Shown here one piece after another: positions 13,270 to 26,112 of a stretch of DNA of 64,000 nucleotides. The stretch covers positions 2,232,001-2,296,000 of the forward strand of contig OX467092.1 of the NCBI GenBank assembly GCA_950106755.1, in the 5' to 3' direction. Source of the stretch: Climacium dendroides (Eukaryota > Streptophyta > Bryopsida > Hypnales > Climaciaceae). Under the pieces are notes generated by a model. That model ran no database searches. It had not been told where the DNA came from and saw only the letters and a program-made list of their open reading frames with translations. The translations under genes were made by a program, and so were the position numbers. How positions within the stretch are numbered: position 1 is the stretch's first letter; each line of letters begins with the position of its first letter.

Positions 13270-13915
13270 GCTACCCAACATTCATCCCTAATCCAACCCC
13301 AAAGAGTTTCAAGGATTTGCTTCCAAACATTCATCCCCCAAAAGTTTCAAGGATTTGCTACCCAACATTCATCCCTAATCCAACCCCAAAAAGTTTCAAG
13401 GATTTGCTTCCAAACATTCATCCCCCAAAGAGTTTCAAGGATTTGCTTCCCAATATTCATCTCTAATTCACTCCAAAGAGTTTCAAGGATTGGCTTCCAA
13501 ACATTCATCCCCCAAAAGTTTCAAGGATTTGCTTCCCAATATTCATCTCTAATTCACTCCAAAGAGTTTCAAGGATTTGCTACTCAACATTCATTCCTTG
13601 TTCATCCCAAAGAATTTCAAGGATTTGCTACCCAACATTCATCTCTAATTCCTCCCAAAGAGTTTTAAGGATTTGTTGCCCAACATTCAACCATAATTCA
13701 CTCCAAAGAGTTTCAAGGATTTGCTACCCAACATTCACCCCTAATTCACCCCAAAGAGTTTTAAGGATTTGCTACCCAACATTCATCTCTAATTCACTCC
13801 AAAGAGTTTCAAGGATTTGCTACTCAACATTCATCCCTAGTTCATCCCAAAAAGTTTCAAGGATTTGCTTCCCAACATTCATCTCTAATTCCTCCCAAAG
13901 AGTTTCAAAGGGAGG
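13270..13915 (+). repeat. 48-bp minisatellite, about 13 units
   Basis: Degenerate tandem units share GATTTGCTACCCAACATTCA and CAAAGAGTTTCAAG. The spacing of several consecutive units is 48 bp (for example 13622 to 13670), with some shorter units of about 37 bp near the 5' end. Because 48 is a multiple of three, a repetitive open frame appears at 13158-13466, but it stops within the array and has no other support. Confidence 0.9.
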
Positions 13916-15610
13916 TAGGAATTTAGCATGGAAATTTGGAGCTTTGTAAGCAAAATAAAGTAGAACCTAAGAAGAATCTAGATTTAAGATCTTCATTTTC
14001 GCAAGTTTTGAGTTACTTTGGCATATCATTACATCAAGGGTGTTAGCATGTGAGTCTAAGTACCTATATTATTGACACCTTCCATGATTATAGGATACCT
14101 ATTTTATAGGTATATATGTTATGGGCACCTTCAATGGTTGTAGGGGACTTACTTACACCTAGGCTTAAAGCTTATAGGCTTGCATTTCTAGACTCACATG
14201 CTAGCGTTCTTGATCCTTACATAAATTGATGTAGAACCTTCTTCAAAAAATCATCAAGCATCAAGTGCCTATGATAGTCATGTCATGGAAGAAACAACAA
14301 AATGTGCTTTGTCAACATTCTTGGATGAATTTCATTCATTTCATGGAGTTCCAATAAGAAACTCTTGAAATTAATTGTTTGTATCCTACCCCATGGACAC
14401 AAAATATCTTGGAAGTAAAAAGTAATTGCACCTATTTTTAAAATTGAGGCATATAGATTATTGCCTCAAATGTAATGCACTGCCTCTTTTGAATGAGAGC
14501 CTAGGGAAAATATTAAAATACAACTATTTTCCAACACTTTAAAAAACTCATAGAGTCATAGATTATTCATTGGATTTCCAAAAACAAATTCTAAGACAAT
14601 GTAGAATATTCTATTGACTTCCAATAAAAACCAACCAAAAAAATAAAGTAATTTAATAATAGGATCAATGCGCAATTATTTATTCAAACAAATTTAGGTG
14701 TAGTTATCTTGTCCCTAATGCCCTAGTATCACCACTAAAGGTGGACTTCCATGTTGTGTTGGAATCAAAAATGAATTATTCAAGTTTTCTAAAGTTGAAA
14801 ACTTGTTTTGTGAAGTTCGATAATGCTTTTACTTCCATGTGAGTAGGGAGAAACTACATTCGAGTAGATTTGCTTTGTAGTCAAACTAAAAAAAATCAAA
14901 GAATTTAATTTCAATATTGAAAATAGATTTCCAAAAATTAAAAAACTAACTTCCTTTGCCCTTTTTTTACAAGCATCCTCTAATTTTTTGTCATCCAACA
15001 ATTCTAATTCTTTTCTTACAACTATTGTACACTTCCATGCACAATTCTAAAAAGTTTTGTTGTCTTTTTTTTTGTACAAAGTTTCACCAATTTTGTGTAC
15101 ATGGAGTTCCACCCTAAGGCCATAACATCACCCACCTTTAAGGTCCTAGCATTACTTCTAAGGCTCTAACCATAAAAAGTGCAAGTATACCTCAACAAAT
15201 GTTATTGGATTCATTTTGAATTGTATATGGTTTTTGTTTAGAAAACATTTGCAAATTTTCACAAGTTTTCATTGAAATTCAACACATTAGAAGAGAGTTG
15301 AGGCTACTAGAAGACCACAAGTTCTCAAGATGTTTCTATAAGCCCACCTTTGTTGTTGATTTCCTTAGGAACAAATCCAACATGGTTGAAACATTGCCAC
15401 GTTAAACAAAAAATTTATTGTACAAGGACAGCAATGTCAACATAAATTAATTAAAAATGAAAGACAATATGAAAAATCCATTGAGCCAGTTTTCCCATCT
15501 TTCATTTGATCATCTATCTTTAGTTGAAGAAATTTATTGATAGCTAAATGAAAAAATTAGTTCAATGAGATTTTGTGAGAAAAATCGGTAGAGAGTTTGT
15601 TTTTATAGTA
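13916..15610. other. AT-rich intergenic DNA
   Basis: No gene found. A partial inverted pair around 14045-14205 (tagcatgtgagtctaag against tagactcacatgctagc) suggests a small fold-back remnant of about 160 bp whose target duplication is not clear. Confidence 0.45.
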
Positions 15611-16490
15611 TTCAAAGTAAAATTTTAGATCTCATTTAGGCATATGGGAGGCAACCCATTCTTGATCACCTTCACTTCTAGCAATATAGGCCATTTTCTT
15701 TCTGTGCAAAAAGAGATGAATAGTGATAAATTATGGTACAATTTTCAAAGCAGTTGTGGCACATAATGATTGGCTATATGACTCTCAATATTGCAACCAA
15801 CCCTGTGTGGATTTTGTAATTAGCCCTTGGTTGGAAATAAGCTAGAAGTCTATATAATTAGTATGGATTGAACAAAATCTTTAGCTAAAAATTCATAGTA
15901 ATTATGTTTTGAGAAATAAAGATCTATAAAATTATGGAAACCATCTAGATTCTATTTTGGTACACAGAAAAATTTCCCCACTAAAGAAATTCACTATGCA
16001 AATATGTGTATTTGTTTAAGTGGTCAGAAATGAGTTGCCTCCTATAATAGAATAAGTTTTTTCATAAAACTTTGAACTAAGAAAAATTGGGAAACTAATT
16101 TGAACTTCACCTCTAAAAATCTATTTCAAATTTAGAGCCTCCAATCAAAAGTTATGAACAAAATTTAGAGAGGGGTGAAAAGGACATTTTCTAATTTACA
16201 TTTTCAACCATCCTCTCTAAATTTTTCCCATAACTTTTGATTGGAGGTTTTAATCTAAAACATATTTTTGGAGATGAAACTCAAATTGTTTTTCAAAATT
16301 TTTTTAGTTCAAAGTTTTTTTTAAACTTATTCTACTATGCCTAAATGAGGTTTAAAATTTCCTTTTGAACAAAATTTCTTGCTTTCAAGTTAAATATAAG
16401 TGGTTGAGATCCTACTAATCCAAATTTATATATATCCCACATGGGTTGTTTTATCTACTACTACTACTACCTCACTTGTATATAGAGCTT
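15611..16490. mobile_element. Fold-back element (FB1) carrying a nested MITE
   Basis: The left segment ATTTTAGATCTCATTTAGGCATAT pairs with ATGCCTAAATGAGGTTTAAAAT at about 16337. Inside, GAATAAGTTTTTTCATAAAAC and ACTTTGAACTAA pair with TTAGTTCAAAGTTTTTTTTAAACTTATTC, and AATCAAAAGTTATG pairs with CATAACTTTTGATT. The whole is a long imperfect palindrome closely related to 42880-43541. The left stem is interrupted by the MITE at 15646-16042; joining the two flanks restores a sequence matching FB2. No coding capacity; superfamily unknown. Confidence 0.7.
15646..16042 (-). mobile_element. MITE of the GGAGGCAACCCATT family (M1)
   Basis: The terminal inverted repeats are GGGAGGCAACCCATTCTTGA and the complement of TCAGAAATGAGTTGCCTCC. 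The flanks carry the 3-bp repeat TAT (15643-15645 and 16043-16045). The interior (CACATAATGATTGGCTATAT, CAATATTGCAACCAACC) matches the elements at 19250-19658 and 24529-25289 in reverse orientation. It is inserted in the left stem of the fold-back element FB1. Confidence 0.75.
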
Positions 16491-19249
16491 GTTTTCTCTT
16501 TTCAAAACTTTCTGAATAAGAGGATCTCGAAGTTGAATTTTGAGGTTATTGAATTTGAATATAAAGCTAATTTTTAATAAGTAATATTTTAAAGTACCAA
16601 ACTTGAATTATTTGACAATTTAGGAACAGGGTGGCATACATGGACCACCAATCTACCAATCATCAATATTCTTAAGACACGATCATGAATATTCCATGAA
16701 GAATCTAGTGAGTGGAGGAGAGTGAGGATGGGGACAATCTTCTAAAGGTCTCACATTTCTTCTAATGAATTTGAATTTATGAAGTTGGAGTAATTTAACC
16801 TTCAAATGTCAAATCCAACACAATGGCCTTGATATTTAGGAAACCTTGATGATAGCAATACTCAACTACAATCCAATACCTTGGTATCATTCTCTTCCTC
16901 TCCAAAAATTGTATCTATCAAGCTATGTTTTATATTTGGAATCACAATTTGACTATGTTTATTTGTATAAAAACAATATAGTTGTATCCTTTCTTGTAAA
17001 ATATGCAATACATGTAATCATCGTTGTCCCAAAAGTAACATTTACATTGGGTCCAAAAAATAATACTAAAACTAGACATTGATTATGCAATATGGACACA
17101 ATTTAGTAATCCACACATGAGAGCTTATAAAAACCTATTGTTGATTATTGGTACACTAATAGACAATACTTCAAAAATTCTAAATTTATTCATATAGTGT
17201 CCAAATAATACATGCAAAAGAGCATTGGAATTCTATTTCATTTGCCAACGAGATTCAATAAATATAATATGTTATTTTAAATAAATATTTTTGACTATGA
17301 AGAGTTATTATTAGTGACAATTTTGGGTGCACATACATGTTACTTTCCACCTCCACATTTTCCATCTCTTGCCAAGTTCAAGATGGATGCATGTACTTTG
17401 TTGTAAACCATGCTTGGACGGCCATTTTTTGTATTTGACAAAGCTAGAAGAAGGTCTAACTTAATAGTGAACGGTTAGTGAAATTGTTGACTCTTTCAAT
17501 TACAACTTTGTACTTGAACCAATTCCAATCTTCTAGACAACTATTTACCATGAGGTAAAAAACATCCAAAACTATTTCTATGCCCAATTTTAACAAGTAG
17601 ATTTTTATTGTAAATGTACCCTCAAATGTAATTAAACCATAGTTAATTGCAATTGGTTGATTCATTGATTCTTTATATTTCAGTCCTATGGCTGAGCTTT
17701 GTGATAGTTTGAGTGGCCTACTGAAGGAGCTTCCACTTTGAAAGTTCATAGTAATTACACGTCTTATCCAAAAATTCTATATACTTTTTTAAACTGATGA
17801 TTTCCAATTGCTCATACCACCATTTTTTTTGCCCCCCTTTGAAAAGGGTGCCTCTATCAAGCTGAATTGCTTGTTTCGACAATTTTGGGTCATTTTTTAA
17901 CCCACAAAAGACAAAAGGCTACCAGCCACCCATAACAGGAGCCACTTGAAAAACAGTTATTTCACATGAAGTTGCTACACCAAAGCCACACAGATAGAAT
18001 CCCCAAATGCCTTTGAGAGCCCAGGTCATTGGAGTATGATCAATTATGTGGGTATCAGTACAAATAATACTCCGTCTCCACAAGGGCCAGTGGGACTTTC
18101 TGAGCTGCCCCTGCCTTCCTTTCAGCAAGACTAGTTGTTATTATCAAATATTATAGCAAGAACAACATCAAATCATTAAAAAAAAAAAAGTTTCAGTAAA
18201 ACCATTCATTCACAGTACCTCTCCACCCACAAAAGTATTTACCAAAGTCACACTATTTTACATTAGAGCCACCTGACTGGTGAACATGACCCATACCATA
18301 CTTCTCGTAGTGCCTGCTCTTCAAATGACCATTTCAGCCTACCTACCTCATCATTGACAGTCCTAGATATTTCTTGCAACATGTCACTCTGTCGTAGATA
18401 CAGGTCACATTGAGAACATGGTCACTCTTTTGGAACATACCACCTTCAATTTTCACAATCTTTTTTGCAGTGACACTAATTTTGTGGTGCAACTGAAAAT
18501 CAGTGGCTGTTGAATCCATCAATCATGCAGTGCAGTGAGTCAAACGATGCTTTGAATCCAACATTGTGTTCAGGCAATCCCAGAATGACTTGCAAATTGA
18601 ACTGAAGCACAGGCATTGAAGGTTTGACCACACTTGGACTCACTTCAATCAAAGTGTCCTGCAGCAGCATCCGCCGGCCTCGGGTTCTGCACAATTATAT
18701 CCGTCCATCCGAAGCTGGAAACAGTGAGTGAGGTACTAATTTTCACTGTAATTTTTTTTTGTTTTTTTGGAAACAAACAGACAATTTCCACTTTCACAGT
18801 AATTTTGGAAGCCGGTGCAGCATGGACCTGCTGCAAGGGTTGGTTTTTTGGGAGTTTTTTGGGGGTTGGTTTTTTCCACTGCAGTATAAGTTATGTGCAG
18901 GGCAGGCAGGCAGGCAATCATCTGTAGCCAGCCAGCCAGCCAGCAAGAGTCTTGTTGCAGAGAGCAGGGGCAGGGCAGTACATGTGATTTGTGTTATTGC
19001 CTTCAGTTGCCGTGCATTCCTTCCCATGATAAGTGTAATCCTGTTCAAATAAAAGTGAAAAAGTGAAAAAGTAAAAGGTAAAAAAAGTAAAGTTTAATCC
19101 CATCCTTGAACACTCTCAAGTATCCATTTCCCATCATGTATGATAACTTACGTTCTCCCCCAGAAGTCCAGAACATGTCACGCACAACCACCAATTGTCA
19201 GAAAAACTCTGGCAAGGAGAATTTCAGACAGCAGAGACTAATAAGGTTC
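16491..19249. other. AT-rich intergenic DNA, GC-richer from 18.6 kb
   Basis: No supported gene. At about 18900-18947 the simple repeats (GGCA)n and (GCCA)n lie back to back and could form a hairpin. Open frames at 17456-17749 and 18634-18927 have no recognisable domain. Confidence 0.45.
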
Positions 19250-19658
19250 AAGGGAGAGCCACCCATTTCCAACCACACCTCCATCACCAATCAATAGGGG
19301 ATGGACACCCATTTCCAAACCACTTAAGCAACTAGTACGCAGTTTTTTGGTGTGTGGAATTTTTCCCATGTACAGAAATAGAGTTTGGAAAGATTGCATA
19401 TTTTTTTCAAAATTTTATTACGCAAAATGTATTTACTATGAATTTTTTTAATAGAAGATTCTATAAAACCTATAATGGTTATATAGACCTTTCTATTTCT
19501 AACCATAGGCTAATTGCAAAATCAACCTAAGACTGGTTGCAATATTGACAACCTTGTAGCCAATCATAATGCGCCACAACTACGCCACAACTCACGGAAA
19601 GAGGGCAGTCTATAAGTTGGAAATGGGTGGTGGTGGTTGGAAATGGGTTGGCTATTCT
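19250..19658 (+). mobile_element. Degenerate MITE of the same family (M2)
   Basis: GGGAGAGCCACCCATTTCC near the left end and GGAAATGGGTTGGCTATTC at the right form an inverted pair related to the M1/M3 termini. The interior shares GGTTGCAATATTGACAACC, TAGCCAATCATAATGCGCC and ACACTCACGGAAAG-like blocks with 24529-25289. A second terminal-like motif at about 19297 suggests nesting or a rearranged end. Boundaries are approximate. Confidence 0.5.
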
Positions 19659-20659
19659 AAGGGGCTGAAATTCAAAGAAAGATTGGGACTAATTTCCAAA
19701 CATGAGTTCTTGATTTCCCACTGTCAATTCCTCCATTCTCTTCATGACACATCTTGTTTGGTTTGAAGTGCCAAAGTGAACTCTTACATGAGCGGTTTTG
19801 GAACAGTCTATACATTGGACATGGGTCTAGACCAACTTTTGCCTTCCAAAATTCATAGTAATTTCAGTTGAAGCAATAAAATTAATACCAAATTTTGACA
19901 ATCCTCCTCATTTCTATCTCTGCACATCATGTGAAAATATTTCCTTCTTTGCCTTACTTAACTTAAGGTAGCAGCCCCCATAAGTGTCAATGTATCCATA
20001 ATTGCCACCTCTAAAATCTTAGAAAATCATAAGGAGCGATTAGATGTGATTACAAGGATGAGGGGTTAAGAGCATACTATCTTTTCTTACCTTGATGTTC
20101 TAGTTGACACTTTCATCAACAAAACTCTAGTCGCTTCTCTATTACTTAAGGTAGCAGCACCCACGAGCGTCAATGTATCCATGACCATCTCCTCTAAAAT
20201 CTTGGGGAAGTGAATAGACATGATTACAAGGATGTATTACATTTGATATTCAAACCCTAGTGTTGGTATTAGATGCATCTATAGTTAACTCTTTAAACAT
20301 TCACAACTTATATTTGCAATGTCCAAAAAATACATTTAAAAATGCATTGGAATTCTTTTTCTCTTGCTAGTAGGGTCTAATAATTTGTTGGATGTCAATT
20401 AATAGACATCATGTCCAAAATTCTTCAATTGACGGTTATGGGTGCTACTACCTTAACTTACTTTCCGGGGAGACATGGACATGGACGAAGACATGGACTG
20501 CAGGGGGAGGTTGGGAGAAAAATGATTTAGAAAAGGACTCAAAACAAAACTGAAGGGCCATATAAAGACCATCAGGCCATAGATTTTCAACCCTGGATGT
20601 TGAGTGTAAGATAGCAGAACCCACAATCATCAATTTAAGGGTTTGGGACATGATGTATA
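19659..20659. other. AT-rich intergenic DNA with a repeated motif
   Basis: The motif ACTTAAGGTAGCAGCxCCCA-GTCAATGTATCCAT occurs twice in direct orientation (about 19966 and 20147), and related inverted sequence follows near 20430-20460 (GGGTGCTACTACCTTAACTTA). This points to a small decayed repeat element. No gene seen. Confidence 0.5.
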
Positions 20660-20663
20660 TTAA

Positions 20664-21600
20664 TCCTAAAGGGTTTTACTATGTTTTCATCAAAAATATT
20701 CCAAAATTGTCATTTTTAGTATAAGTATCAATTTTTTTTTAAATACTTTTGGGACAGATGTAATTGTAGGATCTTGTAGTACATTGCTTTGAGAAGATAT
20801 GGGAAAAAATACAAAAATTTCCACTCTGTAGATTGCAAGATATTAGCATTTGAAGTGATAAAAATCCTTTGGGGGGCCCTGCAAAAAATCGGGCAAGTGT
20901 ACTTCATAAGGTCACATTTGTATGGAAAAAATGTCCAAAATGGTGGTTACTCTTTGGATTCATTTTTTTAAGGATGATTGGCTACATGCTTGAAAATTTT
21001 CAAATCATTTGGAATTGTCTGACATATAAGAAAAAAATAGTATGTAGAAAGAAGTAGAGAATGATTCAAAATACTAAATTGTTAACAATTTATTTATGGA
21101 ATTGTTAAATGATAATTCCAATGGTTGTAATTTTTTAATAAACAATCTATGACCAATGTTTTTATTTCTTTCAAAAATATTGAGAATTGAGTTAAATAAA
21201 AGACTTCAAAGTTTATTTTAGAATATAGATCCCATATGTACCCGCAATTTATCCACAAATTAAAACTCCTCATAATTTTCATCTCATTAATCAAAGTCGA
21301 ATGATTAAAAGCTTTACATGTATATAAAAATCTTTAAAAATAATTTCAAATTTTTTATTATAAATAAATATCATTTAAATAAGTTTTTTAGCTACTTGAG
21401 CTATCTACCAATCACTGAAAACTACATATAATTTTATAACCATGTAGTCAAAAGTCATGAAAATTGTTGGGCCTTAAAGCTACTCCTTGGACTCATGTTG
21501 TGTGTGAAAATTTCAAAGAAAAAAAAATTAAAAATCCATTTGTAGTGAGTTGTTCAAAATCACTGTGTTGCTAGAAAACAACGGTTTAGGGCTTTAGGGG
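20664..21600 (+). mobile_element. TTAA-flanked non-autonomous element (T2)
   Basis: It is bounded by TTAA at 20660-20663 and 21601-21604, with a right end GGGCTTTAGGGG like the other TTAA elements. The interior shares GTAGGATCTTGTA-TACA and TGTAGATTG-AAGATATTxGCATTT-AAGTGA with 36525-37486. The left terminus (TCCTAAAGGG) has diverged. No transposase reading frame. Confidence 0.6.
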
Positions 21601-21604
21601 TTAA

Positions 21605-23450
21605 TTTTTAGGATTCAATTTTGTCAATTTGGCTTTCAATTCCTTCTATTTAAAAATGTGTACAAATTTGTTTTTTTGCCTATAAAGTTGATCATCCCAA
21701 ATTGTTATAATTTGAAAATCCAATAGTCAAAAGTTTTCTCAATTAATTTTGTGCATACTAGACAAAGTACTCTTTATTTTTTGTATGGATAAAATCAAAA
21801 AGTTCAAACACATCCATGTTTGAAAAAATATCAAAGTGGAACAATTCATTGAAACCTCCATTGTCAAAAAGTTATTGGTCCTTAAGGGGTTGAAGTGACC
21901 TCTCAAGAATTGATTGCATTTGGGGGAAGCCAGCTAATAAACTCATCAAAACAAATTTTTAAAAGAAGAAAAATGGAATTGGCATTGAACCCAAGTTGTT
22001 TCATGTTTTTTAGACCTTAGTTTGTGAAGTTAATTATGAATTTTTGAAGTTGAAATGCAAGGGGCACTAATAAAAAGTAACCACCTCCCGAATTGTACAT
22101 TGAAGAAAGTAAAATGTACCTTTGTATTTAGTGGTTGCTTAAATAGGGTTGCTTTTAAAAATAAGGTTGCTTTTTAGGACATCCTACTTTATTGATACAC
22201 ACAACACAACATTCATGAATAGGGAGGGGGCAATGGTTTGCTTGGGGTACCCAAAAATGTTGTCCGAACTACAATGTTAGTCCATTGCAGTGTGTCAAAC
22301 AACTTCAACTTTTAATTATATTAAAGTGTGGTTTTAGCTACCTACACTTGTAATGTATCAAGAAAAAAAATCATCACGATCAAAGAATTTTAAGAAATTT
22401 TAATGGATTTTTTAATTAAAAAAGTAAGTTTTGTCCGATGCACCTAGAATCCTCCAAAACAAGCATTTGGAATATCAAATAATTTTATTTTAATATCATT
22501 TTTAAATATGACTTACATTAAGTGGTTCAATACATAAAATAGTTTAATTTATTAACAAAAAATTAATAAATTGTGCACTATGATGCCTGCAAATCTCAAA
22601 ATTCAGCATTTTTTTTCACTTCTATGAAAAGATCCAAAAATTAAAGTTTTAAACAAAAAAAATTAGGAATATACATCTTGATTCCATTGAGGTGCAAGAA
22701 TTTTTTTAAAAATATTTAGGATCTTCTTACTTGATCAAAATGAACAAATTAGTCAGACTTTGGACGTTTTAAACAAAAATAAGGTAATTAGTGTGTTTAA
22801 AAAGTAATACCCAAGCCGACCATTTCCTGAGGTTGAAGGTTTAATCACAATTATGCCATTTTCTTGTGTTGAATAGTAAAATTAGGTTGTCCCTCACTAA
22901 TTTATCGACATTCGACACTATATAAATATTTATTGTTACTGTAGAAGGATGCAATAATTTTCATCAACCCATAACCATATGTGGCATGGGTTGGTGCACC
23001 AGGTTTAAGGTCCAATTGACAAAGTCGCATGCTCTTTCACATGGACAAGTGGTGAGTCGTAAGGTAACTTTTCTAAGTAAAGCAACCTAATTTTTGACTA
23101 GTTTGTGTAGATCAATTTCAAAGAAAGTGGCGATTTTTATACGGTGAAGAGAGACTCAACTAACTCATAGGAAGCAAGAATGTTATATATCATGCTATTG
23201 CAATTGTGCCACTTTTTCACTAAATAGACATTTTAAACTCTTAAAGCATTTTAAACTCGACCAAATTGTTCACTTTGTGTTCATTTTTGGACAAAGGCAT
23301 ATTTTGACCATTTTTTTTCTTCAGAAACCTCTATTGCTAGTTTTTGGTGCTTCCCAATGAGCCAATTTGCAAAAGAAATCAGTTTGTGATTCCAAATTTA
23401 CGTCATTTTTTTCCCCCAAAACTATGTTAGGCCACACTCTTGTACTGTAC
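21605..23450. other. AT-rich intergenic DNA
   Basis: I see no gene, terminal-repeat pair or tandem repeat in this stretch. Confidence 0.5.
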
Positions 23451-23974
23451 TGTACAGTACACCGACTTCCTAATGAATGATCCTTCCCCACACCATGACA
23501 CATACCCCTCTTGAACCCTCGATCATCGCTGGATCTTTCTTCCTTTCCCAACCAAAACTTCAAAAGGGAACCAGACTCGCTTGCCGTGCCATGACGATCG
23601 ATCAATATCTTCATGAATCAGGACGCCAGGTGGGCCTTGATGAGGGAGACAGTGCCAAGTGCTTGATTGCCCGGCCTTTTGCTTCAATCTTCCGTTGCAA
23701 ACCAACAACAGCCTCGTTCGATCAGTCATTCAGCTCAGTCTGGCCGGACAATATTCAATTGGAACGGAATCCCCACCCTGAGATATTCCCCAATACTCTG
23801 GCGAGCTGAGGTGGCTGATTCAATTCATCAGCTAACAAAAAGGAAGCATCATGAATGAAAGGAGTGACTCACTCCCGTCACGACTCGATCAGGCAAGTGC
23901 AAGAATTTGGCATTGGGAAATATCATGAACGCCTCAGTCAGTACTTACTGTGTAGTTGGTGGAGGTGTCAGGCG

Positions 23975-24005
23975 AGGGGGGGGGGGGAGGGGAGGGGAGG
24001 GGAGG
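23975..24005 (+). repeat. G-rich microsatellite
   Basis: A G run followed by repeats of GGGGA. Confidence 0.85.
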
Positions 24006-24129
24006 AATTGAAGGCAGGCGGGCAGGCAGTCGGTGCTCTTGGAGAGTATCACTTACGTACCGACTGAGATATTCGGTGCGTTTCATCAGGAGGTGCTCGC
24101 GCTCGCATTCAGGGAGGAAAAAAAATTGA

Positions 24130-24164
24130 GTGAATGAATGAATGAATGAATGAATGAATGAATG
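24130..24164 (+). repeat. (GAAT)n microsatellite
   Basis: About nine perfect copies of the tetranucleotide. Confidence 0.95.
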
Positions 24165-24528
24165 GGACTGACCCAGTGAGGGAAAAGTTTATGACGTGCC
24201 TGCAATTCAGTTACCTGTTGGGCTTGTTTGTCAGGTTTCCCAGTGCCGTTTATTGAATGCTGCTTTTGCAGGGATGGCTGACCAAGCCAGCGAGGCGTAA
24301 TAGAAGCAAGCTGCAGAACGTCACTTGTGATTGAAGCTGGATTGAGAGACGGAGTCCGTGCGGTGAGGTTGTGTGTGAGTGAGCCTCGAGCCTCGAAGTT
24401 CCGGGAATTTGGAAAGCCCGCACTGACTCCTCAGCTTGGAAGAGATGCGAATGGTTTCTAGCTTTCCCGAATGGAATGGAATCAGATCATGGCTTGTTCA
24501 AAATATATCCAGAGGAAAATAGGGTAAA

Positions 24529-25289
24529 GGAGGCAACCCATTTCTGACCCCCCCCCCAGCCCTTAAATTCCCAGAGGCACTAAATTTTGGTGTTAGACAA
24601 AAACTTTCAAGTTAAAAATAAAACCTAACCTAGTTACTATTTTTAGAACTTTCTATTTTTGGAGAATTCATTTGAAGTCTGATTTTAGCATCAAAAATCC
24701 GATTTTTAAATTTTGATTGATTGTGATTTTTCTATTTGAGATTTCAGTGTGCAAGGGTGGCCATTGCAATCTTGACTTTTTGTGGTGTTGAGGGCTCATC
24801 AAAATGAGCCTCAAATATACCAGCTATTGGAGAAAAAATCACATTAGAAATTCATTAAAAAATAAATTGTGGAGTAGATTTTGAGAAGCCATTAATTGAT
24901 TGGGGTTATGCATGTTAGGCCCTCTTTCCTCATATTTTTTTTTTGGTGATCAACTTTTTTGATTTGACATATGAAAAGAGGATTGGAAGACTTCAAATCA
25001 CTTTAGTTGCAAATCTTATTTGATCCATATTAGTCATATAGAACTTTCTATTTCCAATCAAGGGCTTTTTTAGCTGCAAATTTTTTTCAATCCATACTAG
25101 TCATATAGACCTTAATATTTTCAAAGAAAGGTTGGTTGCGATATTGAAAGTCTTATAGCCAATCATAATATGCCACAACTACGTGGGAATTGTACCATAA
25201 CTCTTCATTGCTCATCTTTTCCTACACGGAAAGAAAGCAACCTACATTGCTAGACTAATATGGAGTTGATCAAGAATGGGTTGCCTTCC
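24529..25289 (+). mobile_element. MITE of the GGAGGCAACCCATT family (M3), composite
   Basis: The ends are GGAGGCAACCCATTTCTGACC and the complement of TCAAGAATGGGTTGCCTTCC. The right arm of the inverted duplication (near 35545) supplies the uninterrupted site, AAAATAGGATATTGCTCAAA in reverse complement. The 5' half carries a stretch resembling the TTAA element at 32072-32574 (AAATTTTGGTGTTAGAC, GATTTGACATATGAAAAGAGG), so M3 probably contains an older nested element. Target duplication unclear. Confidence 0.75.
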
Positions 25290-25461
25290 ATATCGCTCAA
25301 ATATTTGGATACATTCTTTGAGAATATGTTGGAATGGGTCAATAATTAAAGGTTGCTAATTGTGATTATACATGATGGGTTAGTGACACCTGACTTAGCA
25401 AGGATGTACTCTAGATTGGCAAGTTTTTCACATTCTTGATTATACGAGAATAACTACTAAT

Positions 25462-25636
25462 ATAGGGAATTTCATTAAAATGGCGATATTCCATGTGCCA
25501 TTTTCACAGTGTGCCATTCCCACAGTTTAGATTGGGCGGTTTGAAATCTATTGGTATACTAGATTTCAGACCGCCCGGTCTGAACTGTGGGATGTCAAAG
25601 TCACAAAATATTCGTCATTTTAATGAAATTCCCCAT
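25462..25636. mobile_element. Palindromic MITE, 175 bp
   Basis: The terminal repeats are ATAGGGAATTTCATTAAAATG and, from the other end, ATGGGGAATTTCATTAAAATG. TAAT occurs on both sides (25458-25461 and 25637-25640). Most of the element is one hairpin; the inner stem pairs CAGTTTAGATTGGGCGGTTTG with CAGACCGCCCGGTCTGAACTG. The right arm of the inverted duplication shows the empty site near 35375. Confidence 0.8.
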
Positions 25637-26112
25637 TAATCCGTTGGGTTTGTTGAAGTTTTATGGAAAGTGGACCAAGTGCCCACCTTTCACAAATAAT
25701 GATTATTTGATGAACTCTCATACAAACTGACATTTCAAGCATATTTGATTCATTGTTATTTTTGATCATGTTCATCAATGTTCATCAAAGGTATAAAAAA
25801 ACACTATATTGCTAAAAAAAGTCAAGATTATATAAGATAGAACCATACTCTCCATATTCAATGCTTTGTCTCCAATTCTCCAATTGACTACATTGAGGTT
25901 GTATATGCACATTCTAGAAAAGATGGCTACAATTACACTATTTATCTAGTAATTTTCAATAAAAATTTCATCTAAAATGCCATAAAATTTTTCGAGAAAA
26001 TTCTGCAAAATAATCACATTTTTTTCCTTCAATTTTCTATAGGCTTATAGAAAAACAAATTATTTGTCAAAATCTAATAATATTTATTCTCAGAAAGAAA
26101 GGCTTGACTCAA

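Larger units (their letters stand above)
23670..24420 (+). repeat. Dispersed repeat R, related to 33945-34320
   Basis: Blocks such as GCCCGGCCTTTTGCTTCAATC, GGGCTTGTTTGTCAGGTTTC and GACCAAGCCAGCGAGGCGTAA recur in the same orientation at 33945-34320. Part (24262 onward) recurs inverted at 35560-35790. R thus occurs three times around the pyrophosphatase locus in mixed orientations. It is GC-richer than its surroundings and has no convincing frame. Confidence 0.7.

Noticed and set aside
13158..13466. Repetitive open frame with PTPKSFKDLLPNIHPP
   Set aside because: Product of the 48-bp minisatellite; the frame stops within the array.
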